From Enterobacter cloacae complex sp. R_G8 (GTDB lineage: Bacteria > Pseudomonadota > Gammaproteobacteria > Enterobacterales > Enterobacteriaceae): a DNA stretch of 64,000 nucleotides. Both the position numbers and the translations under genes were made by a program. Positions 1-8,667 of the stretch are shown here, piece after piece. The notes beneath the pieces were generated by a model. That model was not told where the DNA came from and searched no databases. It worked only from the letters and a program-made list of their open reading frames with translations. The stretch covers positions 2,728,001 through 2,792,000 of the forward strand of contig NZ_CP102246.1 in assembly GCF_024599795.1 (NCBI RefSeq), in the 5' to 3' direction. Numbering within the stretch: position 1 is the stretch's first letter; every line of letters starts with the position of its first letter.

Positions 1-57
1 AACGACTCAGAATGGTACAGCGCTGCACTTTTATAATGCAGCGCTGTAACGGCGGGA

Positions 58-1161
58 TTACCAGACTTCGCTGGCGATCTGCGTGACCAGACGCACTTTG
101 TCCCACTGCTGGGCTTCACTCAGGGTGTTGCCCTCTTCAGTGGAGGCAAAGCCGCACTGCGGGCTGAGGCAGATCTGCTCTTTCGCCACGTATCTGGCCG
201 CCTCCTCCAGGCGCGCCTTCACCCCTTCAGGGTTTTCCAGCTCGCCATTTTTGGTGGTGATCAGGCCAAGTACCACCTGCTGCTTGCCCGGGCGGACAAA
301 GCGCAGCGGTGCGAAATCACCGCTACGGTCATTATCATACTCCAGGAAGAAGGCATCGACGTTCACCGTGCCGAACAGCACCTGGGCCACCGGCTCATAG
401 CCGCCTTCGGAAATCCAGGTTGAGCGGAAGTTACCGCGACAGACATGCAGACCGATGGTCAGATCGTCTGGTTTACCTTCCAGCGCCTTGTTCAGCACGC
501 GGGCATAGGTACGCGCCAGCTCATCGGCATCTTCCCCGCGCTCGCGGATCTGACGACGCTGGTCATCCGAACAGAGGTAGGCCCAGACGGTATCATCCAG
601 CTGCAGATAGCGGCAGCCCGCGTCGTAAAATGCCCGGATGGCATCGCGCCAGGTGGTAGCCAGATCGTCAAAATAGTCTTTCAGATCCGGATACACCGTG
701 GCATCAATGTCTTTGCGGCCACCACGGAAGTGCAGCACGCTCGGGCTGGGAATGGTCATTTTCGGTTGCGCGTTGCCGCTGATGCTTTTCAGGTAGCGGA
801 AGTCTTCCAGCATCGGATGATCGCCAAAGCCCAGCTTGCCAGTGACGCGCACGCCGTGCGCTTTGGTCTGCACGCCGTTGAACTGAATGCCCTGCTGTGA
901 ATCGTAACGCTCAACCCCCTGCAGACCATCGAAGAAATCGAAGTGCCACCAGGCGCGACGGAACTCACCGTCGGTGACCACGTGCAGGCCGCAGGCGCAC
1001 TGCTGTTCGACCACCTGGCGGATCGCGTCATCTTCCACCGCGCGAAGCTGCCCGGCATCAATCTCACCGCGGGCAAACTGCTGGCGCGCCTGTTTGATGG
1101 CATCCGGGCGTAAAAAACTGCCGACTACATCGGCGCGGTATGGGGCGTGCTGTCGCTGCAT
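58..1161 (-). CDS. MetE-like cobalamin-independent methionine synthase (YxjG/YxjH-type, catalytic half only)
   Basis: Predicted to transfer a methyl group to homocysteine, giving methionine. At 367 aa it is about half the length of MetE and matches the C-terminal catalytic barrel, as in Bacillus YxjG/YxjH. The zinc ligands of MetE have clear counterparts: His239 and Cys241 (HVC), Glu274 (FLEYD) and Cys336 (SPQCGF). DVVGSFLRP near residue 11 is the family's N-terminal signature. The start is supported by a GAGGAG ribosome site. Three tandem MetJ-like boxes sit over its probable promoter, which supports a role in methionine metabolism. The methyl donor is uncertain, since short MetE-like proteins may not use folylpolyglutamate. 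Family assignment is firm; exact substrate is not. Confidence 0.88.
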   Translation of the reverse strand: MQRQHAPYRADVVGSFLRPDAIKQARQQFARGEIDAGQLRAVEDDAIRQVVEQQCACGLHVVTDGEFRRAWWHFDFFDGLQGVERYDSQQGIQFNGVQTKAHGVRVTGKLGFGDHPMLEDFRYLKSISGNAQPKMTIPSPSVLHFRGGRKDIDATVYPDLKDYFDDLATTWRDAIRAFYDAGCRYLQLDDTVWAYLCSDDQRRQIRERGEDADELARTYARVLNKALEGKPDDLTIGLHVCRGNFRSTWISEGGYEPVAQVLFGTVNVDAFFLEYDNDRSGDFAPLRFVRPGKQQVVLGLITTKNGELENPEGVKARLEEAARYVAKEQICLSPQCGFASTEEGNTLSEAQQWDKVRLVTQIASEVW

Positions 1162-1220
1162 GGAAATCTCCTCTGTCTGCCGGCGATAATTGCCAGCAGT
1201 GATAATTCATCTCTTGAATC

Positions 1221-1249
1221 TTTAGACTTCTGGATGTCTAAATGTCCAA
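1221..1249 (-). promoter_or_regulatory. Promoter with three tandem MetJ boxes upstream of the MetE-like gene
   Basis: Three contiguous 8-mers at 1224-1231, 1232-1239 and 1240-1247 read, in gene direction, GGACATTT, AGACATCC and AGAAGTCT. They resemble the MetJ box AGACGTCT with 5, 6 and 7 matches out of 8. They fill the space between a -35-like TTGGAC (1244-1249) and a -10-like TCTAAA (1221-1226), 17 bp apart. Head-to-tail 8-bp boxes are the standard MetJ operator layout, and this placement fits repression by MetJ plus S-adenosylmethionine. The weak -10 makes the exact transcription start uncertain. Confidence 0.75.
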
Positions 1250-1317
1250 AAAAGATGACATACCTGCTGTATCCCGGCAAACGAGAAAATTTCACGACAG
1301 TTGAAAATTATTCATGT

Positions 1318-1731
1318 TCATAGCGCGGCAGCGGTTTCGCTACTGGCAAACGCGTACTGTTCGTCCTCCCAGCCGGTGATGCCGCCAATCATGATTTTCA
1401 CCGGCAGTCCGAGACGCGCCAGCTTCAGCGCGGCTCTGTCCGCGCCGTTACAGTGCGGCCCGGCGCAGTACACCACGAACAGCGTATCGGCCGGCCACTG
1501 CGCCATGCGCGCCTCGGTGATCTGGCTCCAGGGCATATGTATCGCGCCGGGCACATGACGACGGGCAAACTGCTCAGGTTTCCCGACAACATGCAGCAAC
1601 ACAAAGTCCTGCTCGTTATTCGTCAGCGCATGGTGCACATCGGCACAGTCCGTTTCGACGCTCAGGCGACGCAGAAAATGGGTAACGGCTTCCTGCGGCT
1701 CGGCAGCCGGAAATTCAGTAACATAACTCAT
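1318..1731 (-). CDS. Rhodanese-like domain protein
   Basis: A single-domain, cytosolic-looking rhodanese of 137 aa that may carry a persulfide sulfur. Visible features are the LLHVVG strand, the HVPGAIHMPW segment (CH2A-like, residues 59-68) and an active-site loop YCAGPHCNGAD with the likely catalytic cysteine at 89 and a second cysteine at 94. It is divergent from ftrA with about 60 bp between the starts, so the two may share a control region and FtrA may regulate it. Acceptor and physiological role cannot be read from the sequence. Confidence 0.85.
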   Translation of the reverse strand: MSYVTEFPAAEPQEAVTHFLRRLSVETDCADVHHALTNNEQDFVLLHVVGKPEQFARRHVPGAIHMPWSQITEARMAQWPADTLFVVYCAGPHCNGADRAALKLARLGLPVKIMIGGITGWEDEQYAFASSETAAAL

Positions 1732-1792
1732 GATCCTTCCTCATCTTTGGCGTTTGTGTTAACACTACTCTATCCAGAAATTGATCACGTGA

Positions 1793-2806
1793 ATGCGTCC
1801 GCTTATGCCAGAAAACAGCAAAAAGATGACAAACTTAAGACAGGTTTCCCGCCCGCAGGTGGTGGTACTGGCCTATGACGGTTTGTGTACCTTTGAATTC
1901 GGCGTGGCGGTGGAAATCTTCGGTTTGCCACGTCCCGAGCTGGGCGACGAATGGTATCGTTTTGCGGTGGCGGGCATTGATGACGGTGAGCTTCGGGCAA
2001 CCGGTGGGATCCGCATCCTGACCGACGGGGGGCTTGATCTGCTGGCGTCGGCAGACCTGATTGTTATGCCGGGCTGGCGAGGGATGGATGCGCCTGTTCC
2101 CGCGTCGTTGTGCGAGGCATTACGCCGGGCCAACGCACGCGGTTGCCAGCTGCTTTCTATCTGTTCCGGGGTGTTTGTTCTGGCCGCGTCGGGTCTGCTG
2201 AACGGGCGCAAAGCCACCACCCACTGGCGCTATATTGAGGCGCTGAAAGCCCGTTATCCGGCGATCGGCGTGGTCGACGATGTGTTGTATCAGGATGAAG
2301 GCGATATTCTGACCTCTGCAGGAAGCGCGGCAGGCATCGATCTCTGTCTGCACGTGGTGCGACGGGATTACGGTATGGAAACCGCCAACAGCGTCGCGCG
2401 CCGTCTGGTGATTCCTCCCCACCGGGATGGCTCCCAGCCGCAGCAGCTGAGTCGCCCGGTGGCGCAGCTGCGGGAGAGCCAGCGTCTGGGACAGTTGTTC
2501 GATTTTCTGCACAATCACCTGAGCGTTTCTCACAGCGTGGATTCGCTGGCGCGTCGCGTCGGCATGAGCCAGCGCACCTTTCTGCGCCGCTTTCAGGCTG
2601 CCACAGGCACCACGCCTGCGCGCTGGCTGCTTAATGAACGACTCTTACGGGCGAAAGATTATCTGGAGAGCAGCCGTCTCAGCATCGACAGCATTGCTGA
2701 ACAAACCGGTTTTGGTCAGGCAGCGACCCTGCGACACCATTTCCGCCAGCAGTTCGCGCTTTCCCCTGCCCAGTACCGTAAACAGTTTGCCCGCCCGCCA
2801 CGCTGA
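1793..2806 (+). CDS. ftrA: GlxA/FtrA-type transcriptional regulator (DJ-1/PfpI-like plus AraC HTH)
   Basis: A cytosolic DNA-binding regulator in two parts. Residues about 20-200 are a DJ-1/PfpI-like sensor domain (VVVLAYDGLCTFEFG, and a nucleophile-elbow-like LLSICSGVFVLAASG). The C-terminal 100 residues are a double helix-turn-helix AraC domain (VDSLARRVGMSQRTFLRRFQ, and IDSIAEQTGFGQAATLRHHF). The order and length match the GlxA family and FtrA in particular. The start is unsure: in-frame ATGs at 1793, 1805 and 1826 all lack a strong ribosome site, and 1826 would give about 326 aa. The ligand is unknown. The divergent rhodanese is the obvious candidate target. Confidence 0.85.
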   Translation: MRPLMPENSKKMTNLRQVSRPQVVVLAYDGLCTFEFGVAVEIFGLPRPELGDEWYRFAVAGIDDGELRATGGIRILTDGGLDLLASADLIVMPGWRGMDAPVPASLCEALRRANARGCQLLSICSGVFVLAASGLLNGRKATTHWRYIEALKARYPAIGVVDDVLYQDEGDILTSAGSAAGIDLCLHVVRRDYGMETANSVARRLVIPPHRDGSQPQQLSRPVAQLRESQRLGQLFDFLHNHLSVSHSVDSLARRVGMSQRTFLRRFQAATGTTPARWLLNERLLRAKDYLESSRLSIDSIAEQTGFGQAATLRHHFRQQFALSPAQYRKQFARPPR

Positions 2807-2822
2807 TGGCCGGTTCGCAGGC

Positions 2823-2849
2823 AAAAAAAAACCGCCATTATCTGGCGGT
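2823..2849 (-). terminator. Rho-independent terminator (minus strand)
   Basis: Read on the minus strand, the stem ACCGCCA/TGGCGGT with a 5-nt loop is followed by nine T residues. It lies about 115 bp beyond the stop of the 2965-3327 gene and converges on the end of ftrA. The distance leaves room for a long 3' UTR or a separate short transcript. Confidence 0.85.
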
Positions 2850-2964
2850 AAATGCTTGCATGGATAGATTTGTATTTTCATGTCTACGTCCCGACACTCC
2901 ATGCCGGGCAGCGGATCAATAACAACCTAACATGCCTGAACTCAACAAAAGCTAAACAGAGCCA

Positions 2965-3327
2965 TTAACCCGCTTTGGTATTAATTTGCAGGTAGCGCAT
3001 CAGGCCCTGTTCCGCGCTCTGTTTTGCATCATCGTTAATCGCTTCCAGATAGAATGGACGCGAGACGCCATACGGTGCTTTATCTGCTGAGAAAACAGCA
3101 AACTGGAATGTTTTACCTTTCGACGGATTGGTACAGCCTAATTCCCAACGCTGGTCATCAATTTGCTTGCTATTACACGCCACGCGTCCGTAGTCGCTGG
3201 TTAAATAAGAACCGACCCGAGCTTCCGCTGACTGAATATAATCCGGTTCGCCACTCCAGTTAACGTTCATACCTACAACAGCCCCAACGGCAACCACCAG
3301 AAGCGCTATTGACATGACTTTTTTCAT
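2965..3327 (-). CDS. Uncharacterised membrane-anchored or secreted protein
   Basis: Not recognised. It is 120 aa and begins MKKVMSIALLVVAVGAVVGM, a charged start and hydrophobic stretch that could be an uncleaved signal anchor or a signal peptide without a clear cleavage site. The rest is polar, about 95 residues, with two cysteines (VACNSK and LGCTNP, about 16 residues apart) that could form a disulfide in the periplasm. The start has a GGAATGGA-like ribosome site. It stands alone, with an AT-rich 250-bp region between it and divergent yncJ. It is real-looking in codon use, but no function is proposed. Confidence 0.75.
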   Translation of the reverse strand: MKKVMSIALLVVAVGAVVGMNVNWSGEPDYIQSAEARVGSYLTSDYGRVACNSKQIDDQRWELGCTNPSKGKTFQFAVFSADKAPYGVSRPFYLEAINDDAKQSAEQGLMRYLQINTKAG

Positions 3328-3577
3328 TGAATCAGATCCATTCCTTTGTCAGAGAAATCTTATTATATAAGATTAATCCTTAAACCTCTGCCATATTTTG
3401 ATACCAAATTTTAGGGTATGACAAAGATAATTCTTTTTTAGGAAAAATCTCACTAAGCGCAAAATATATCCTGTTCGCGCAACATGACATATTCTTTGCG
3501 CTAATTTGAAAATGCCAATAATAACCCTACGAAACTACGTTCATGCTAGCGTGGCATTTTTATTGAAGGGGAAGTCC

Positions 3578-3808
3578 ATGTTCAAAAAGGGGTTAACGCT
3601 TATTATGCTGGTCTGCGCCCTGTTTTCCGGCCAGCTGATGGCAGGACACAAAGGCCATGAATATTTGTGGGTCAGGAATGTTGATCATCAACTTCGGCAC
3701 GAGGCAGACAGTGATGAATTACGCAGCGCAGCGGAGGAATCAGCGGAGGGTTTGCGCGAACATCACCTGTGGCAAAAATCGCGCAAACCGGATACACACT
3801 TTCGTTAA
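3578..3808 (+). CDS. yncJ: YncJ, small secreted DUF2554 protein
   Basis: A 76-aa protein closely resembling E. coli YncJ, including the matching length and the segments LFSGQLMAGHKGHE and NVDHQLRHEADSDELR. Residues 1-21 form a cleavable signal peptide ending in LMA, so the mature product is probably periplasmic and is rich in His, Glu and Arg. The start at 3578 is chosen over the longer frame opening at 3506 because it has GAAGGGGAAG directly upstream and restores the YncJ length. Its stop abuts the stop of convergent rlhA with no spacer. Molecular function is unknown. Confidence 0.9.
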   Translation: MFKKGLTLIMLVCALFSGQLMAGHKGHEYLWVRNVDHQLRHEADSDELRSAAEESAEGLREHHLWQKSRKPDTHFR

Positions 3809-5773
3809 TTAATTACCCTTACGTTTCGGCAGGGTTTTCATCAGTTCGTCGGGGCTCACGGAGGCAACAATACTGCCCGGTGGTGGCATTTTGAATATAT
3901 GGTTTTTCATTTTGCCGATAACGTGCATTTCACACGGACGACAATCAAATTTGAGGGTCAGCACCTCGTCACCATTCACCAGCTGCATTGGCGTGGCTTT
4001 CCAGCTCTTAATATTACCTTTCGCCTGTTTCGGGCAAAGATTAAAGGCAAAACGCAGACAATGTTTGGTGATCATCACCGGCACATCACCCTTCTCTTCA
4101 TGCGCTTCATAGGCAGCATCAATTAACTGCACGCCGTGGCGATGATAAAACTCGCGCGCTTTATGGTTATACACGTTCGCCAGGAACGATAAATGCGACT
4201 CGGGATAAACGGGTGCTGGCACGGTTTCCGCCTTGCGGCTGCCGCGCGGATAATTCGCCAGTCGCGCGTCATCCAGCATCTCTGCCGTTTCCCGGCGGAA
4301 CTGGTTCAGCAGGCTATTTGGCACGAACAGCGCATCCGGCAGATTTACCGCAATGTTGCGCGCAAAGTAAATGGTCTGTCCCAGCTTCGCCACGCCATCC
4401 TTCAGGCTATTGAGCGCTTTTTCTGCATTGTTCGCCACCTCAAACAGACCGTCGAGAGTATGCGTGACGCTGATGCCGTCTTCACAGGTCATGGTCAGGA
4501 TCAGCTGCTCTTCCCAGCCCCCTAACTCGATATCTACCGCAATGCGACGCTCGCTGGAAGTTTTCAGCAGCGCCTGCTGCCAGTTGTGATCGAGGTTACG
4601 GTTCAGCGCGGCGTTAGGACGTGCTTTATAGAGATCGGCAGGCATCTCGTTTGGCCAGACGCGATAGCGGTTTTCACCGGTCTTTTCGACCGTATTAGCA
4701 CGGAAGCCCACGACTTCACGTTTGATCATCACGTTCAGACCATCCCCGTTCGCCAGCGGTTCGGTCACCGACACGTCGAGATAATCTTTGGCAACCTTCA
4801 GCACTTCACCCACCGGTAAACCGATAAACTTCGGTGAATCAAACGCGCCAATATCGCCTTTGCGGGCATTGACGAAGTAGTCTGTGCTGCCACGGTGGAA
4901 GGTTTTATCCGTCGACGGAATAAAGAAATGCTCGGTGCGACCGGCAGACGCGCGCGCCAGGTCACCGCGATCTTCAATGATGGCGTCCAGCATCTGACGA
5001 TAATGGGCGGTAATGTTCTTCACGTAGCTCATGTCTTTGTAGCGCCCTTCAATCTTGAAGGAACGCACACCGGCATCAATCAGCGCGCCCAGGTTGGCGG
5101 TTTGATCGTTGTCCTTCATTGACAGCAGGTGTTTTTCGAACGCGACCACGCGGCCCTGATCGTCTTTCAGGGTATACGGCAGACGGCAGGCCTGAGAGCA
5201 GTCACCGCGGTTGGCGCTGCGGCCCGTCTGCGCATGGGAGATATTGCACTGCCCGGAATACGCCACGCACAGCGCACCGTGGATAAAGAACTCAATGGTG
5301 GCATCCGTCGCCTGGTGAATATCGCGGATTTGATTCAGGTTCAGCTCGCGCGCCAGCACGATCTGGGAAAAGCCCGCATCAGAGAGAAACTTCGCCTTCT
5401 CGACAGTGCGAATATCGCACTGGGTACTGGCGTGCAGTTCAATTGGTGGAATATCCAGCTCCAGTACGCCCATGTCCTGAACAATCAGGGCGTCCACGCC
5501 GGTCTGGTAGAGATCGGTGATCAGACGTTGCGCAGGCTCCAGTTCATCATCATGCAGAATGGTGTTCAGGGTCACGAACACTTTCGCCCCAAAACGGTGG
5601 GCGAACGGCACCAGCTCGGCAATATCGCTCAGGCTGTTGCTGGCGTTATGGCGGGCACCGAAGCCAGGACCGCCAATGTAGACGGCATCAGCCCCATGAA
5701 GGATCGCTTCACGGGCGATGGCGGCGTCGCGGGCCGGGCTTAAAAGTTCAAGATGATGGGATTGCAGGCGCAT
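3809..5773 (-). CDS. rlhA: 23S rRNA 5-hydroxycytidine C2501 synthase (U32 family)
   Basis: Matches E. coli RlhA (YdcP) nearly throughout its 654 aa: MRLQSHHLELLSPARD at the start, the U32 core with HASTQCDIRTVEKAKFLSD and GRSANRGDCSQACRLPY, and KTLPKRKGN at the end. RlhA hydroxylates C2501 of 23S rRNA, a modification that in E. coli depends on iron and prephenate-derived chemistry. Several conserved cysteines in the central and C-terminal parts (CSQAC, NLCPKQ, FDCRPCEM) could hold an iron-sulfur centre. Its place between yncJ and sutR is the E. coli order. It lies on the opposite strand to yncJ, tail to tail. Confidence 0.95.
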   Translation of the reverse strand: MRLQSHHLELLSPARDAAIAREAILHGADAVYIGGPGFGARHNASNSLSDIAELVPFAHRFGAKVFVTLNTILHDDELEPAQRLITDLYQTGVDALIVQDMGVLELDIPPIELHASTQCDIRTVEKAKFLSDAGFSQIVLARELNLNQIRDIHQATDATIEFFIHGALCVAYSGQCNISHAQTGRSANRGDCSQACRLPYTLKDDQGRVVAFEKHLLSMKDNDQTANLGALIDAGVRSFKIEGRYKDMSYVKNITAHYRQMLDAIIEDRGDLARASAGRTEHFFIPSTDKTFHRGSTDYFVNARKGDIGAFDSPKFIGLPVGEVLKVAKDYLDVSVTEPLANGDGLNVMIKREVVGFRANTVEKTGENRYRVWPNEMPADLYKARPNAALNRNLDHNWQQALLKTSSERRIAVDIELGGWEEQLILTMTCEDGISVTHTLDGLFEVANNAEKALNSLKDGVAKLGQTIYFARNIAVNLPDALFVPNSLLNQFRRETAEMLDDARLANYPRGSRKAETVPAPVYPESHLSFLANVYNHKAREFYHRHGVQLIDAAYEAHEEKGDVPVMITKHCLRFAFNLCPKQAKGNIKSWKATPMQLVNGDEVLTLKFDCRPCEMHVIGKMKNHIFKMPPPGSIVASVSPDELMKTLPKRKGN

Positions 5774-5853
5774 ACTTCGTCGTTATCCGTTATGGTCAAA
5801 ATGGCGGCTATTGTAGTCAGAAGTATGCATCAGCGAAACAGTTTTGCGAGGCT

Positions 5854-6381
5854 TTAGCGGGGATAATGAATCAGGGAGTGAAAATGCACCGGTCGGCTGC
5901 TGCTGTTGCGGTAGGCATGCGGTTTATCCCCGGCAAAACGCACGCCCTGGTCGGCGTAAAGGGTTCGCCATTCGCCGTCAATTTTCATCTCCAGTTCACC
6001 GCTTATCACCACCACGTGTTCAATCACCCCCGCCTCGTGCGGCGTGGATTCACTCAGGGCGTCGGGCGCCAGGGTGATGGAGAAATGATCGAACTTCAGC
6101 GTCTCGTCCCACGGGAACAGCGGTTTCACCACCATCGCCTGCTGCTGCGGATCGAACACCGCCTGCCGGTCTGCTTCCGGCGTGATAAACGCCGAGAACG
6201 GAACATTCAGCCCCGTGGCAATTTTCCACAGCGTCGACACCGTTGGGCTGGATTCATTACGCTCGATCTGTCCCAGCATGGCTTTTGACACCCCCGTCTC
6301 TTCTGCCAGCTTTGACAGGCTCCAGCCGCGCGCCTGGCGCTGCGTCTTCAGTGTTGTAGCAAGATGTTGTGTGATGTCCAT
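5854..6381 (-). CDS. sutR: SutR, XRE-cupin transcriptional regulator
   Basis: A 175-aa regulator with an N-terminal lambda-repressor-type helix-turn-helix (WSLSKLAEETGVSKAMLGQIE, residues 21-41) and a C-terminal cupin (HVVVISGELEMKIDGEWRTL, and GDKPHAYRN). This is the architecture and sequence of E. coli SutR (YdcN), which has been linked to sulfur-utilisation genes. The start at 6381 has GGGAGG upstream; the longer frame to 6429 would run into the divergent promoter. It is divergent from ydcO across about 90 bp that carry repeated TATAACGCACA elements, probably its own operator. Confidence 0.92.
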   Translation of the reverse strand: MDITQHLATTLKTQRQARGWSLSKLAEETGVSKAMLGQIERNESSPTVSTLWKIATGLNVPFSAFITPEADRQAVFDPQQQAMVVKPLFPWDETLKFDHFSITLAPDALSESTPHEAGVIEHVVVISGELEMKIDGEWRTLYADQGVRFAGDKPHAYRNSSSRPVHFHSLIHYPR

Positions 6382-6418
6382 GATTCCTCCCGAGGCGGAT
6401 AAGCATACCACTTGTACG

Positions 6419-6462
6419 CTATAACGCACAGTGTTACCTTAGTGCGGACGTTATAACGCACA
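6419..6462. promoter_or_regulatory. Probable SutR operator: repeated TATAACGCACA in the sutR-ydcO divergent promoter
   Basis: The 11-mer TATAACGCACA occurs at 6420-6430 and 6452-6462, 32 bp apart, about three helical turns on the same face. The second copy also forms an inverted pair, GTGCG (6442-6446) with CGCAC (6457-6461). It lies between the two divergent starts, where an autoregulator would bind. Assignment to SutR is inferred from position. Confidence 0.6.
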
Positions 6463-6473
6463 ACGGAGATTTT

Positions 6474-7640
6474 ATGCGCCAGTCAGCCCCTCTTTTTCCC
6501 GCCATTCTTGCCGGATTCGTTGCCGTTCTGGTCGGTTATGCCAGCTCGGCCGCTATTATCTGGCAGGCTGCTGCCGCGGCAGGCGCGAGCGCACAGCAGA
6601 TCGCCGGCTGGATGACCGCGCTGGGGTTCGGCATGGGGATCAGTACGCTCGCCCTGTCATGGTGGTATAAAGCCCCGGTGCTCACCGCCTGGTCAACCCC
6701 CGGCGCGGCGCTACTGGCTACCAGTCTGCACGGGATAACACTTGCAGAAACCATCGGCATTTTCATTTTCGCCAATGGGCTGATCTTACTGTGCGGCCTG
6801 ACCGGACTCTTCGCCCGCCTGATGAAACTCATTCCCCATTCGCTTGCCGCCGCGATGCTGGCAGGCGTATTGCTGCGCTTTGGCCTGCAGACGTTCAGTC
6901 ACCTTGACGGCCATTTTCTGCTCTGCGGCAGCATGATTGCGGCATGGCTGGTCGCCAAAGCGCTGGCTCCACGCTACGCCATTGTGGCGACGCTGGTCAC
7001 CGGGAGCGTGGTGGCCTGGACGAGTGGTGACGTTGTCACAAACAATCTCACCCTCTCCCTCGTCATGCCACAGTTTATTGCACCGGCATTTTCCTTTACC
7101 AGCCTGGTCAGTATCGGCTTGCCCTTTTTCCTCGTGACCATGGCGTCGCAGAATGCGCCAGGCATTGCCACGATGAAAGCGTCGGGCTATCCGCTGTCGG
7201 TATCTCCGCTGATGATCGCAACCGGCGGGCTGGCGCTGCTGCTTTCGCCCTTCGGCGTCTACTCCATCTGCATTGCAGCCATTACCGCCGCCATTTGCCA
7301 GAGCCCGGATGCACATCCGGATGCCAGTAAACGCTGGCTGGCAGCGATGGCGGCAGGCGGCTTTTACCTGCTGGCGGGCGTATTCGGTGGATCCCTTACC
7401 GGGCTGATGGCGGCCCTGCCGCCGAGCTGGATCCAGACGCTGGCAGGCCTGGCGCTGCTGGGCACCATCAGCGGGAGTTTGTATCAGGCATTGCATAACG
7501 AAACGGAGCGTGACGCGGCGATTGTCACGTTTCTGATGACCGCCAGCGGCGTGACGCTGCTCGGGATTGGCTCGGCATTCTGGGGGCTGGTGCTGGGGGG
7601 CGTGTGCTTCGCCGTTTTATCACGCCTTCGCCGCGCGTAG
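6474..7640 (+). CDS. ydcO: YdcO, BenE-family inner-membrane transporter
   Basis: A 388-aa, very hydrophobic protein with about 11-12 predicted transmembrane segments, matching E. coli YdcO and the benzoate/H+ symporter (BenE) family. Recognisable stretches include WSTPGAALLATS and MASQNAPGIATMKASGY in the substrate-binding core shared with the purine and sulfate permease folds. CGGAGA supplies the ribosome site. It is divergent from sutR and probably under its control. Its last 21 bp overlap the end of the convergent AraC gene. The natural substrate is not established; benzoate is only a family label. Confidence 0.9.
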   Translation: MRQSAPLFPAILAGFVAVLVGYASSAAIIWQAAAAAGASAQQIAGWMTALGFGMGISTLALSWWYKAPVLTAWSTPGAALLATSLHGITLAETIGIFIFANGLILLCGLTGLFARLMKLIPHSLAAAMLAGVLLRFGLQTFSHLDGHFLLCGSMIAAWLVAKALAPRYAIVATLVTGSVVAWTSGDVVTNNLTLSLVMPQFIAPAFSFTSLVSIGLPFFLVTMASQNAPGIATMKASGYPLSVSPLMIATGGLALLLSPFGVYSICIAAITAAICQSPDAHPDASKRWLAAMAAGGFYLLAGVFGGSLTGLMAALPPSWIQTLAGLALLGTISGSLYQALHNETERDAAIVTFLMTASGVTLLGIGSAFWGLVLGGVCFAVLSRLRRA

Positions 7641-8492
7641 CTGGGAAGGCGTCATCCCCATCACGCTGCGAAAGCGGTTGCTGAAATGGCTGGCGGAGTT
7701 AAAGCCACAGGCGAGCGCAATGTCCGTCAGCGGCGTCGCCGTATGCTGCACCAGCGTTTTGGCTTTCTCCATGCGGCGCTGCATCACGTACTGGTGCGGT
7801 GCCAGCCCGGTTGACTGGCGGAACATGCGGGCGAAATGGTACTCGCTGAGCGCGGCCTGCGCCGCCAGTTCAGCCAGCGTCAGCGGCTGCGCCAGGTTCT
7901 CTTCGATAAAGGCCAGCACGTTGCGCAGCACAAACGGCGACAGCCCGCCGGTGACCACCGGCAGCTTCCACTGCACATTCGAATAGTTCTGCAGCAGATG
8001 GGTCAGCAGCAGCGTTGAGGCCGTGCTGAGCGTCAGCTGGTTGGCTTTTTGCTGCCAGTCGCAGCCGAGCAAAAACTGACGATAGAGCGCAGTAATTTTT
8101 GCATCGCTGCCAAAGATTTTTTCATCCAGCGTCAACGACAGCGGGCGTTTGTCCCAGATTTTTTCACCCACATCGCGCAGATGGTCATCGGTGCAGTAGA
8201 GATGGACAAACGACAGGTCATCGCGAATATCCCACGTCGATTCACTCTCTTTCGGCATCAGACAAAAACGATCCGGCCCACCCCCGTTTTTCCAGCCGCC
8301 CGGCGTTTTTTGATAGCTTTCGTAACCGTCCGCCACGTACAGGCTCAGGGTGTGATGATTGCTTTTTACGGTGATCGTGTCGCGCTTGTTGTACCACGCC
8401 GCCAGCTGGATACCGGAATTGAGCGCAACGGTTTCCCGCAGCACGGCGTTCTGTTGGCGGAGCGTTTCAAAGGTATCGTAAGCGTGTGACAT
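7620..8492 (-). CDS. AraC-family transcriptional regulator
   Basis: A 290-aa regulator with a sensor domain of about 185 residues and a C-terminal AraC DNA-binding domain. The two helix-turn-helix units are LTLAELAAQAALSEYHFARMF and LTDIALACGFNSASHFSNRF, ending in the usual GMTPSQLR. The sensor part is not a recognisable sugar cupin. The gene is divergent from a drug/metabolite exporter 175 bp away, a typical regulator-target pair, so the exporter is the best guess for its target. The 3' end overlaps ydcO on the opposite strand by 21 bp. Confidence 0.88.
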   Translation of the reverse strand: MSHAYDTFETLRQQNAVLRETVALNSGIQLAAWYNKRDTITVKSNHHTLSLYVADGYESYQKTPGGWKNGGGPDRFCLMPKESESTWDIRDDLSFVHLYCTDDHLRDVGEKIWDKRPLSLTLDEKIFGSDAKITALYRQFLLGCDWQQKANQLTLSTASTLLLTHLLQNYSNVQWKLPVVTGGLSPFVLRNVLAFIEENLAQPLTLAELAAQAALSEYHFARMFRQSTGLAPHQYVMQRRMEKAKTLVQHTATPLTDIALACGFNSASHFSNRFRSVMGMTPSQLRAAKA

Positions 8493-8667
8493 AACCGTTA
8501 GCGCGTCTGTGAATCAGACTGTCAGTCTAAGAATTGTTGTCTTCCGTTGCCAGACCCCGGAACAGAAAAAAGCGCAAGATTTTGCAAGTCCACCGCAGGA
8601 CGGTGAAAGCCTGTCGTTGCCCCCGTCGCCATACTCTGGGTTTCCGTGGTTTGAGAAGAGAGAAAAC

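Noticed and set aside
2645..2902. Minus-strand frame reading through the terminator near 2830
   Set aside because: It crosses a strong terminator hairpin and runs antisense into ftrA; a non-coding transcript explains the region better.
5129..5743. A 204-codon plus-strand frame opposite rlhA
   Set aside because: Antisense to a highly conserved gene; no ribosome site or recognisable domain.
8509..8667. N-terminal extension of the EamA exporter
   Set aside because: The 53 extra residues are polar and low-complexity and precede a normal ribosome site and the first transmembrane helix.
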